From: an uncultured Clostridium sp.
Lineage (GTDB): Bacteria; Bacillota; Clostridia; Clostridiales; Clostridiaceae
Assembly: GCA_934755305.1 (NCBI GenBank)
Contig: CAKVLD010000043.1
Coordinates: 1-25,630, forward strand
DNA length: 25,630 nucleotides
Direction of reading: 5' to 3'
Shown: positions 17,471 to 24,287 of the stretch, in pieces
Numbering within the stretch: position 1 is the stretch's first letter
Layout of the letters: each line of letters begins with the position of its first letter
Notes under the pieces: generated by a model
The model's input: the letters and a program-made list of their open reading frames with translations, nothing else
Told to the model about the DNA's origin: nothing
Database searches by the model: none
Made by a program: the position numbers and the translations under genes

Positions 17471-17488
17471 GTGTAATGATACTTACAC
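17471..17488. promoter_or_regulatory. Candidate operator upstream of the M42 peptidase gene
   Basis: A perfect inverted repeat GTGTAA (17471-17476), six-base spacer, TTACAC (17483-17488) sits about 30 bases upstream of the peptidase start codon. It lies just downstream of AT-rich -10-like sequence, a position where a repressor could block transcription. No regulator is known. Confidence 0.4.
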
Positions 17489-17573
17489 CTTTTATATTGT
17501 ATAATTTCCTTATTTATACTACCACTTACAATTATTATATATAATTTAACCTTTATAAAATATAGTTACATAC

Positions 17574-17666
17574 TTAAATCAAAGGATATAAACTAAATAT
17601 ATCTCTTTTAAATTCCTCACTATCAATATCCGTATATAATTCCTTTAGACTCTAATTTGATTCCAT
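17574..17666 (-). pseudogene. Small ORF of about 30 codons interrupted by an in-frame TAG
   Basis: A strong RBS (GAGGAGG) lies six bases before ATG at 17666. The frame reads MESN, then TAG at 17652-17654. It continues in the same frame for 25 sense codons (SLKELYTDIDSEEFKRDIFS and so on), ending with TAA at 17574-17576. The downstream peptide has a normal charged composition. I read it as a small gene killed by a nonsense mutation, or a chance frame following a real but very short leader. I do not recognise the product. Confidence 0.4.
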
Positions 17667-17755
17667 TTTTATCCTCCTCTTTTCTACTATTATATACTTT
17701 CTATATTAAATAATCAATTTTATATATTTATCTACTATAAAAATACTTAATAGAA

Positions 17756-17807
17756 AATCAAAAAAAATTATTACAACGATTAATCGTTGTAATAATTTTT
17801 TTTGATT
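17756..17807. terminator. 52-base perfect palindrome, terminator of the DUF1540 gene
   Basis: Each 26-base arm matches the other exactly. The core is ACAACGAT/ATCGTTGT, flanked by ATTATT/AATAAT and a run of eight A or T. The right arm overlaps the last bases of the DUF1540 stop codon. On the minus strand the T run makes it a good intrinsic terminator, and it would also terminate plus-strand transcripts. The DNA could form a cruciform. Confidence 0.8.
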
Positions 17808-17961
17808 ATTCTAATACGAAAGATTCGCAATCTGTACATTCAACTACCTTAGGATTCATCTCATGAGTACCAATTTGTATTTGATCTAATGTACAATATT
17901 CTTTTTTATTATTATACTTACATTGTTGAACTGAACATTTTATGCTACTATTTTTATCCAC
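17806..17961 (-). CDS. DUF1540 domain small Cys-rich protein
   Basis: A 51-aa protein starting at GTG (17961) with GGAGG about 9 bases upstream. It reads MDKNSSIKCSVQQCKYNNKK, continues with EYCTLDQIQIG and ends with VECTDCESFVLE. Five cysteines in the spacing C-x4-C-x8-C and a final C-x2-C, with the YN and I-I-G pattern between, match DUF1540. These are tiny clostridial and bacillar proteins that probably bind metal; their role is unknown. It ends inside the palindromic terminator. It lies in a 590-base gap between the PfkB-like gene and the peptidase gene. Confidence 0.85.
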   Translation of the reverse strand: MDKNSSIKCSVQQCKYNNKKEYCTLDQIQIGTHEMNPKVVECTDCESFVLE

Positions 17962-18029
17962 TTTTATCAACCTCCTATTAATCAATGTACAATAGTATTA
18001 TATCCTATATTAAAAAAACTATTCTATTT

Positions 18030-18926
18030 TTAATTGTATAAAAAATGATGTAACTTATCTAATTGTTCTTCTGAAATAAAACCATCCAAATTATTAATTG
18101 CACCTACTTTATAAGAAGCAAAAGCCATAGCTTTTTCCATTGATTTATATGGATCCTGACCATCACAATAACAATTTATAAAAGCTGCAAATATAGATTC
18201 ATCAATACCTAATTCATTTAAACTTTTTCTAGTACGTACTTTCGGAAACCTTTCCATTTTTTTATTTTTTCTTATATACAAGATACATCCTTTATCTAAA
18301 TCATTTATAATAACAATTTTATTATTATATTTAGAAATAATCTTATTCATTAATTTATCACTAGACTCACCTTTTGACTTACTTATAAATACGATATCTG
18401 CATATTCTATAAACTCATCCACACAATCAGAATTACTTATTTTCAATGCTATTACCTTCTTAGAATCTTTAGCTTTTTCTATTAAACTTTTATTAATAAA
18501 ATCACAACCCAAAATTACTATGTCACACTTTTTAATTGCCTTACTATATAAATTCACATTAACTTCATAATTATAAATTTCCTTAAAATCCTTGAATATT
18601 TCTAATACTTTTCTATCATTTTTCTTTATCAATACTGTAGGTGTTTTTACTGTTTTTATCATGTAATTATAATTTATTTTATTTTCTTTTAAATATTCAC
18701 TAATTACTCTTCCGATAAAATCATCTCCTATATAAGACATCAACTCCACATCATTCCCCAATACACTTAAAGCTTTAGATATATATGCACCCTCTCCAGC
18801 AATTGAATGATTAATATCATAACAAGGAAATAGTTTTGGTAATACATATACCCTTTCTTCTTTTATTTTAAATACTGTTTCTATAAATACTAGCCCCAAT
18901 ACAAGTATTTTCTTACACTTTTCCAT
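18030..18926 (-). CDS. PfkB-family carbohydrate kinase-like protein with altered catalytic motif
   Basis: A 298-aa protein with the ribokinase/PfkB fold: a first strand KILVLGLVFIET, SKALSVLGNDVELMSYIGDD (like the ALARLG...VGDD signature) and a C-terminal IFAAF...A helix. The N-terminal GG-GAN motif reads AGEGAY (residues 43-48). The signature GAGD that carries the catalytic base and anion hole reads GIDES at 240-244, so Glu243 stands where Asp is expected. The usual nucleoside or sugar contacts are also weak. It may be a poor kinase, act on another substrate, or have lost activity. The RBS AGGAGGG is close to the ATG. The upstream leader contains a terminator-like hairpin and possibly structured RNA. 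Confidence 0.75.
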   Translation of the reverse strand: MEKCKKILVLGLVFIETVFKIKEERVYVLPKLFPCYDINHSIAGEGAYISKALSVLGNDVELMSYIGDDFIGRVISEYLKENKINYNYMIKTVKTPTVLIKKNDRKVLEIFKDFKEIYNYEVNVNLYSKAIKKCDIVILGCDFINKSLIEKAKDSKKVIALKISNSDCVDEFIEYADIVFISKSKGESSDKLMNKIISKYNNKIVIINDLDKGCILYIRKNKKMERFPKVRTRKSLNELGIDESIFAAFINCYCDGQDPYKSMEKAMAFASYKVGAINNLDGFISEEQLDKLHHFLYN

Positions 18927-19000
18927 ATTAAAGCCCTCCTATAATAATACGCTCTATCTTAATATGTATTAACAAAATATAAATTAAATGACTTAAAAAT

Positions 19001-19040
19001 AACTTAAAAAGCACAGCTAATCTGCTGTGCTCTTTAAGTT
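19001..19040 (-). terminator. Terminator-like hairpin between the HTH regulator and PfkB-like genes
   Basis: A 17-base stem (19001-19017 with 19024-19040; core GCACAGC/GCTGTGC) has a 6-base loop. Its one irregular pair is a G-U wobble on the minus strand. ATTTTTAAG follows. It may end the HTH regulator transcript or a small RNA, or attenuate the PfkB-like gene about 75 bases downstream. Confidence 0.7.
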
Positions 19041-19220
19041 ATAATAGTGTATATGGGTACTCATTTGTAGCTTGAAAGCTACATTTCTTCTTTTGTTTTT
19101 ACTACTCTACAGTGTAATATATAGATTGAGAGGTTTATAATAGTCATAATTAGGACTATTATATGTTCTTAGGAAATAATATTTAATCCACTCAAGATAT
19201 ATTATAACATCTTATTAACA
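19001..19220 (-). ncRNA. Candidate structured RNA or leader upstream of the PfkB-like gene
   Basis: About 220 bases downstream of the HTH gene contain three stems in a row on the minus strand: ATAATAGTC/GACTATTAT (about 19138-19163), TGTAGC/GCTACA (19065-19082) and the long hairpin at 19001-19040 ending in a T run. A TATAAT lies at the head of this stretch. The arrangement fits an independent small RNA or a 5' leader. It does not match a T-box, purine or c-di-GMP riboswitch consensus by eye. Support is from base pairing only. Confidence 0.35.
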
Positions 19221-19237
19221 CTTTATTATCTGAATTC

Positions 19238-19259
19238 AACTTTAGTCAACTTTAGTCAA
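19238..19259. repeat. Tandem 10-base repeat at the end of the HTH regulator gene
   Basis: CTTTAGTCAA occurs twice in tandem with a partial third copy (TTCAA). It overlaps the stop codon of the HTH gene. On the minus strand each unit reads TTGACTAAAG, so the repeat brings two TTGACT elements resembling -35 boxes. It may be slippage or part of a promoter for the downstream RNA or PfkB-like gene. Confidence 0.6.
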
Positions 19260-20700
19260 TATTTTCTGTAAGCCTTCTGATATTAATATGATAGTTTATC
19301 ATATTTTCAAATTCCTTTTTTGAACAATTATAACAATAATTTTTTTTAATTATTTCTTTATAATAATTATCTAAACTTTTAATAATATACGCATCAACTA
19401 ATTTATATATAAAAACACTATCATTACTGTTATAAGTATTTTTTGTGAAAAAAGCTTTATCTGAATTGTAATAAAAGTTCAAATTAATTAAATCTATATC
19501 ATCATTATTATAATTATCATCTATCAAAAATATTTTTATCTTATCGTTATTAGATATATAATTTAATATATTTCTTAAATGAACTTCAACTTCATCTAAA
19601 TTCAACTTTAATAATATACCTTTACTTTTTAATTGTCCTGTATAAATATAATGTAAAATTTTAGATTTAACCACAAATATTTTCAGACTAGATTCTTTAA
19701 ATTTGACTAAATCCATATCAAAAAGAATACCATATTCTTTTATATATTCTTTTTTACATTGAATGTGTTTCTTTATTATATCTTTAGGTAATAAAAAGTC
19801 TATTCCTGAACTATAATAGAAATGAAATTTAGTACTATTGTAAAAATTAATTATGTAATCATCATCCTGTATTCCTTTTATATATATAGGCTCTATAATC
19901 GAGTTCTTCTTTGTAAAATTCCCGATAACTTGCCTATAGATAATATTAATAATCTCTTTTCTACCAGTATATGAAGCAAAGCAAATTTCATCTTCTTTTG
20001 CCAATGAAAATATCATTAATAATTTATCTTTTATCACTAGTACATTCAAATTAGAAAAATTAGAATTATCATAAAAACTGAAATTACAATTACCAACTTT
20101 ACTTAATAACATATTTAGAGATTTCATATATGTGCTATTATCATTTATAAAACCCAAACTACTACACCCGACTTTAACATCAATCTTTATACCATTATTA
20201 TAAAATTCAAATTTTTCCACATAAACATTAGATAGTATTTTAAGCATATCTAAAGTACATAATATCTCTAAATCCTCTGTTGCATTACTAACTATTTCTT
20301 TTAACTTATTTACGATAAAATCTACTATTTCGACATGTCCTATAATTATATTATTATCTTCTATATTAATACCTTGTTCATTTTTAACTTTGGATTTATT
20401 ATACGCTTCTGTTAATATATGACTTATACCATCTTTTATATCTAATAAACTATGTTTTCCTAAAAACCTTTCATTAAACTTTTCCAAACAATTTTTTTTA
20501 ATAATTTCATTATAAAATATATTGCTTAAATCATTTATTATTTCTTCTACATTCTTACTAGAAGGTATTTTACTCCCACTACACCATTTACTAATATATG
20601 ACACATCATAACCTAAACATTTTGCTAGATAAGAAGATTTCATTCCAATAAAATTGAGTATTTCCTTTAATAAGTCTCCAAAATAAGTATCTACTTGCAT
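19252..20700 (-). CDS. HTH regulator with large unrecognised C-terminal region
   Basis: A 482-aa protein. Residues about 8-55 resemble a Xre/Cro-type helix-turn-helix (LLKEILNFIGMKSSYLAKCL, then YDVSYISKWCSG). The remaining 400 residues are rich in Asn, Ile, Lys and Tyr. Residues about 115-270 alternate strands and helices and include NVLVIKDKLLMIFS followed by FASYTGRKEI. This is reminiscent of sensor domains with a phospholipase-D-like fold in some transcription factors, but the match is not firm. The last part has CYNCSKKEFE, perhaps a Cys pair. The RBS (AAAGGATGG) is about 13 bases from the ATG, unusually far, so translation may be weak. Probably a clostridial transcription regulator; its target is unknown. 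Confidence 0.7.
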   Translation of the reverse strand: MQVDTYFGDLLKEILNFIGMKSSYLAKCLGYDVSYISKWCSGSKIPSSKNVEEIINDLSNIFYNEIIKKNCLEKFNERFLGKHSLLDIKDGISHILTEAYNKSKVKNEQGINIEDNNIIIGHVEIVDFIVNKLKEIVSNATEDLEILCTLDMLKILSNVYVEKFEFYNNGIKIDVKVGCSSLGFINDNSTYMKSLNMLLSKVGNCNFSFYDNSNFSNLNVLVIKDKLLMIFSLAKEDEICFASYTGRKEIINIIYRQVIGNFTKKNSIIEPIYIKGIQDDDYIINFYNSTKFHFYYSSGIDFLLPKDIIKKHIQCKKEYIKEYGILFDMDLVKFKESSLKIFVVKSKILHYIYTGQLKSKGILLKLNLDEVEVHLRNILNYISNNDKIKIFLIDDNYNNDDIDLINLNFYYNSDKAFFTKNTYNSNDSVFIYKLVDAYIIKSLDNYYKEIIKKNYCYNCSKKEFENMINYHINIRRLTENID

Positions 20701-20785
20701 AAAATTTGTATTCCATCCTTTAATTTATCATTTGTTTTATACTTTTGTCGGATATATTTCTAAAATCTTAATATACTTTATATAC

Positions 20786-21439
20786 TTATTTTAAATATTT
20801 ACTGCCTTCTCTTTTACTAAGGCCAGATAAATAATGATTTTCAATAAAACTTTTTACCCATTCATTATTAATTTTGGAATATTCCCTAAGAGCTACTCCT
20901 ATTGCTTTATCCACAAAAAAATTTTTTGTATAAACGTTATGTAAAATAGCTCTAGTTAGTAATTCTGTATCAGTTTTTTCTTTATTTCCAACTTGAAAAC
21001 AAATTGCTACTCTCTTTAGCCATATATTACTATAATCTATCCATACTAAAATTGTATTTTTAATATTAGGATATCTTAAATACATATATCCAACTAAAGT
21101 ATTTATACCATCAGTTATATCCCAACTTGCTTTAGTTGTTATCAATTTTTCTATTATGTATATATCTTTTTGTTCTAAAAATTCTCTTACTTCATTTAAA
21201 TAATCTATTGCTATGTATTGATACTCTCTCTCTTCTTTCTCGTAACATTTTTTCACAAAGTTCCAATCAACGTACCTCTCACTCTTCTTTTGCAACAAAA
21301 ACTTTTTAATTATCTTCTTACGTTTTATCTTTGGTATACCTAAAAAAGAAAATTCATCCTTCACATATGCTGCCATCTTTTTAGCTACTTCCTCATCTCT
21401 AGCTTCCTCTAATACGTGAAATACTGCATACTCCTTCAT
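20786..21439 (-). CDS. DNA alkylation repair protein, AlkD family (HEAT-like)
   Basis: A 217-aa all-helical HEAT-repeat protein of the AlkD family, which excises positively charged alkylated bases (3-methyladenine, 7-methylguanine) without base flipping. The family signature is present: FLGIPKIKRK near the N-terminus, ASWDITDGI with W106 and D110, WLKRVAICFQ with R143, and KAIGVALREYSK. In well-studied AlkD the last motif is KAIGWALR, with a Trp (W187) that stacks near the lesion; here it is V182. The protein may have changed substrate or lost part of its activity. AGAGGTGA precedes the ATG. It is divergent from the zinc-ribbon membrane protein gene. Confidence 0.88.
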   Translation of the reverse strand: MKEYAVFHVLEEARDEEVAKKMAAYVKDEFSFLGIPKIKRKKIIKKFLLQKKSERYVDWNFVKKCYEKEEREYQYIAIDYLNEVREFLEQKDIYIIEKLITTKASWDITDGINTLVGYMYLRYPNIKNTILVWIDYSNIWLKRVAICFQVGNKEKTDTELLTRAILHNVYTKNFFVDKAIGVALREYSKINNEWVKSFIENHYLSGLSKREGSKYLK

Positions 21440-21582
21440 GACATCTCACCTCTTTTTAATATGTTAGTTAATTTAAAAAAATCTTATGTTTTAAAATACC
21501 CTCTACACTTCTCTACCTACTAATTATATACAAAAAATGATATTTTATCTATTTTATTTTTAAAATTTTACATAACTTTATT

Positions 21583-21611
21583 TTGATTTTATAACAAATA
21601 CATGCTAAAAT
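21583..21611 (+). promoter_or_regulatory. Promoter of the zinc-ribbon membrane protein gene
   Basis: TTGATT (-35, 21583-21588), a 17-base spacer and TAAAAT (-10, 21606-21611) with TGC just before the -10. It lies about 33 bases upstream of the start codon and its AAAGGAGGTGA RBS. Confidence 0.6.
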
Positions 21612-21644
21612 ACCTTTAATACATTTAAAGGAGGTGACTATATT

Positions 21645-22067
21645 ATGAACTTATTTTATAAAACATATGGTTTTGACATTCTTTCATTATTTTTATTAAT
21701 TATAAGTATATTTCTAAACTTTAATCGTTATACAAAAATACTGTCTTTTATAATAGTTCTTATAACATTATTTAGAGCTTTCTCTAAAAATATAAATAAA
21801 CGTTCTATTGAAAATATAAAATTTATTTCAATATTAAACAAATTATTAATAAAAACACACAAACAAATTCCTTATAATATGCCTCGTACTAGCCTTGAAG
21901 GAATTCCTATTTTATTTTCACAACTAAAACACAATTTCTCTAATTTCTTAAATTATAAAATAGTAAAATGTCCAAATTGCGGGCAAAAACTAAGACTACC
22001 TAGAGGTAAAAAAAGAATTATAGTAACTTGTAAAAGATGCAAATTTGAATTTAAAATGAAAACATAA
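21645..22067 (+). CDS. Membrane-anchored zinc-ribbon protein
   Basis: A 140-aa protein with two hydrophobic segments at about 11-25 and 31-45, then a basic region. The C-terminal zinc ribbon contains C109/C112 (CPNCG) and C129/C132 (CKRC), with LRLPRGKKRIIVTC between. This short ribbon type resembles the MJ0042/YgiT-like zinc fingers found in small membrane-linked proteins. A very strong RBS (AAAGGAGGTGA) and a good promoter support it. Its function is unknown. The cytoplasmic finger could bind nucleic acid or a protein partner. It ends at a hairpin shared with the convergent SEC-C gene. Confidence 0.8.
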   Translation: MNLFYKTYGFDILSLFLLIISIFLNFNRYTKILSFIIVLITLFRAFSKNINKRSIENIKFISILNKLLIKTHKQIPYNMPRTSLEGIPILFSQLKHNFSNFLNYKIVKCPNCGQKLRLPRGKKRIIVTCKRCKFEFKMKT

Positions 22068-22092
22068 AAGGTGTTGACAAAGTCAACACCTT
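22068..22092. terminator. Bidirectional terminator between convergent genes
   Basis: A perfect 11-base stem (AAGGTGTTGAC with GTCAACACCTT) has an AAA loop. It sits between the zinc-ribbon gene stop (22065-22067) and the SEC-C gene stop (22096) and serves both strands. Confidence 0.85.
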
Positions 22093-22095
22093 AAT

Positions 22096-23247
22096 TTATT
22101 TTCCACAACACTTCTTATATTTTTTACCGCTACCACATGGACATGGATCATTTCTTCCAGGTTGTTTTTCTTTAACTATTGTTGTAGATCTTCTATTTTC
22201 AAGTTCAATAGCTGTTAATCCTTTTAATGTCCATATTGGAGTATTATTATAAACTTCAGCAACAGCACTTATTAACTTAGATGATAGCTCACTATCCTCT
22301 TTAAATACTATTCCTCTTGTTTCTAGAAGATTAACTATAGACATAGTACCTATTTCATTCTTTATATAATAAACTAATTCAGTTACTAATGAATCTAACT
22401 TATCTTCTTCAATACCATTTTCAGCCAATACTTCTCTAAGATACTTTATTTCTTTAGTCCAGCACCCTTTAAAATCTTCTCCTAATGCAATAAAGTAGTT
22501 TATTTTATTGTATTCATAAGGAATAGTTTGTCTTACTTTAACTTCAGCAAAAATATCTTCTGGAGCTAACACAAAAGGATGTATTATAGCATTTGCATCT
22601 GTAAAAGCTTCATAGCTTCTAAATATATAATTTAAGTAAAAATCTAAATCCTCTTTATTTATAAATTCATTATCTGCTTCTGATATTAATCTATAAAGTT
22701 CTGAACCATCTATTAAACCATAATGAATTAATAGTCCATCTATATAAGCTATCCCTTTAGAACGTTCTTTTAGATTTTCCATATATTCATTATTAGTGTA
22801 TATTTCTTTTAAATGTGATTTAATATCTTCAGAAACAACTAAATATAATTCCTTACTAATATTTAATTTAGCTAATAACCCTAAAGATGCTAATCCTCCT
22901 ACAAGACTTAATTCTTGAATGTCAAATATATATTCATTAAAATCTTTATCACATAATTTTTCTAAGAACTTAACTTCTTTATAAGTTAACTGACTTAATA
23001 ATGATGGTATTTCATTTATTATATTATCAGCTATGGTATTAACCAAACCATCTTTACTTAACTTAGAATATCCTTTTAATTCAATTCTTTTAGCTATATC
23101 AACTAATACATATTTAGTTTCATTTCCTAATAATGTTGTAAGTTTAGTATCTTTTAATGAACCTTTTACTTTTGAAAAACTATTTACGTGTTCTTCATAA
23201 AAATAATTTTTTATTTGTTCATCATAATAATATTTTTTATTTTGCAT
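22096..23247 (-). CDS. SEC-C motif-containing protein
   Basis: A 383-aa protein ending in the SEC-C zinc-binding motif GRNDPCPCGSGKKYKKCCGK, as in SecA and many standalone proteins. The body is helical and I do not recognise it. It begins MQNKKYYYDEQIKNYFYEEH and has Leu-rich helices and a KDTKLTTLL segment, perhaps a Rho-N-like SAP region with KGYSKLSKDGLV. The reading frame is open for 31 codons further upstream (to 23340). The ATG at 23247 is preferred because AAAGGAG stands about 8 bases upstream and the upstream residues lack an RBS. The function is unknown; SEC-C often binds proteins or RNA. Confidence 0.85.
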   Translation of the reverse strand: MQNKKYYYDEQIKNYFYEEHVNSFSKVKGSLKDTKLTTLLGNETKYVLVDIAKRIELKGYSKLSKDGLVNTIADNIINEIPSLLSQLTYKEVKFLEKLCDKDFNEYIFDIQELSLVGGLASLGLLAKLNISKELYLVVSEDIKSHLKEIYTNNEYMENLKERSKGIAYIDGLLIHYGLIDGSELYRLISEADNEFINKEDLDFYLNYIFRSYEAFTDANAIIHPFVLAPEDIFAEVKVRQTIPYEYNKINYFIALGEDFKGCWTKEIKYLREVLAENGIEEDKLDSLVTELVYYIKNEIGTMSIVNLLETRGIVFKEDSELSSKLISAVAEVYNNTPIWTLKGLTAIELENRRSTTIVKEKQPGRNDPCPCGSGKKYKKCCGK

Positions 23248-23340
23248 CAATATTCTCCTTTGTTCTGATTTTATAAAAACATCATCTAAAATTAACATAT
23301 ATAAAGGTGCTACCATCATAGCACCTAGATTTTTCTGCAC

Positions 23341-23505
23341 ATAAATATAGTTTTATCACTTGTTAGTACAAATGTCAATAAATCCTACTTAAATATAAAT
23401 TCCTATATCCTAATCTATTATATAATATACAATAAAAATTATAAAGAAAAAATATATTTTATTCAATTTAAATTTCTGTCTAACAACATATTTATTTTCT
23501 AATAT
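23341..23505. other. AT-rich intergenic stretch upstream of the SEC-C gene
   Basis: This lies between the SEC-C gene and the terminator of the 23545 gene. I see no ORF with an RBS and no strong repeat. It presumably holds the SEC-C promoter, but I cannot place one with confidence. Confidence 0.4.
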
Positions 23506-23508
23506 AAA

Positions 23509-23538
23509 AAAGCCTAGCAAAATCAATAGCTAAGCTTT
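23509..23538 (-). terminator. Terminator of the two-TM acidic-tail protein gene
   Basis: AAAGCCTAGC (23509-23518) pairs with GCTAAGCTTT (23529-23538). The irregular pair is a U-G wobble on the minus strand, and TTTTTT follows there. Confidence 0.75.
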
Positions 23539-23544
23539 ATATAA

Positions 23545-24201
23545 TTAGATAGCTTCTTTTAATTCTTTTGTAGTTATGATTGTAATATCTTTTTCTGCAT
23601 TAATAATACCCTCAGTATTATCATTATCTATCATTATGTTCTCTTCTTTAGTATCATATAGTACTGTATTGTCTTCCCCATTAGACTCTTCCAACAAAGC
23701 TTCGTTACTATCAAAAGCATCTTCATTTTTTTGAATATTACTTAATTCTTCTTGAACTATTTCTCTATTTAATGCCACTAAGCAATCAGCTTCTAATTTT
23801 TCTTGTATCTCGTCTAAAACATCTAAACACATTCTATACTTACATACCTTTTCATTACAATCATTAACCATATCTATAAACAAAACTATTAAAATAATAA
23901 CTACAGTTATAGGTAATAATAATTTTATCAAGTTATGCGACTTAATAAATACATCCATTACCATATAAAGAACAACACCACATAATCCCGAAACATTTAC
24001 TCCACTAATAATATCGAAAATATTGCAGCTATTATTACTTATTTGACTACTTATATGCCTTTTTTCTCTTTTTATCCCTATTAAAGTAAATCCTCTAAGT
24101 CGATATTTTTCTTTAATTAACTTAATACTATCAATGTAATTATATTCTTTTCTTAGCAAATCATTAATAATTTTATCAGTATAATTTCCTTCTTCTCTCA
24201 T
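23545..24201 (-). CDS. Two-TM protein with acidic cytoplasmic tail, function unknown
   Basis: I do not recognise this 218-aa protein. The N-terminal 50 residues are basic (IKREKRH, KEKYRLRGFT). Two hydrophobic segments follow at about 68-86 and 91-111. A Cys-containing helix leads into a coiled-coil-like stretch (about 120-155). The last 60 residues are strongly acidic and Asn-rich. AAGGAG stands before the ATG. It has its own 3' terminator and is separated by about 86 bases from the GH3-like gene upstream, with a hairpin between. A structural or adaptor role is possible but unsupported. Confidence 0.7.
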   Translation of the reverse strand: MREEGNYTDKIINDLLRKEYNYIDSIKLIKEKYRLRGFTLIGIKREKRHISSQISNNSCNIFDIISGVNVSGLCGVVLYMVMDVFIKSHNLIKLLLPITVVIILIVLFIDMVNDCNEKVCKYRMCLDVLDEIQEKLEADCLVALNREIVQEELSNIQKNEDAFDSNEALLEESNGEDNTVLYDTKEENIMIDNDNTEGIINAEKDITIITTKELKEAI

Positions 24202-24242
24202 AACTTTCTCCTTAGTAAACTAATTAATTATAATTTTAAAAC

Positions 24243-24278
24243 AAAGAATAAAATATAACAAGTTTTTCTTTATTCTTT
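24243..24278 (-). terminator. Weak hairpin after the GH3-family gene
   Basis: AAAGAATAAA (24243-24252) and TTTATTCTTT (24269-24278) form a 10-base AT-only stem about 10 bases past the GH3 stop codon. GTTTT follows on the minus strand. It is AT-only, so termination strength is doubtful. Confidence 0.4.
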
Positions 24279-24287
24279 ATTCAAATT

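Noticed and set aside
18927..19251. T-box, purine or c-di-GMP riboswitch
   Set aside because: I looked for the conserved cores (such as the T-box GGTGGNACC motif) on the minus strand and did not find them, so only a generic structured RNA is proposed.
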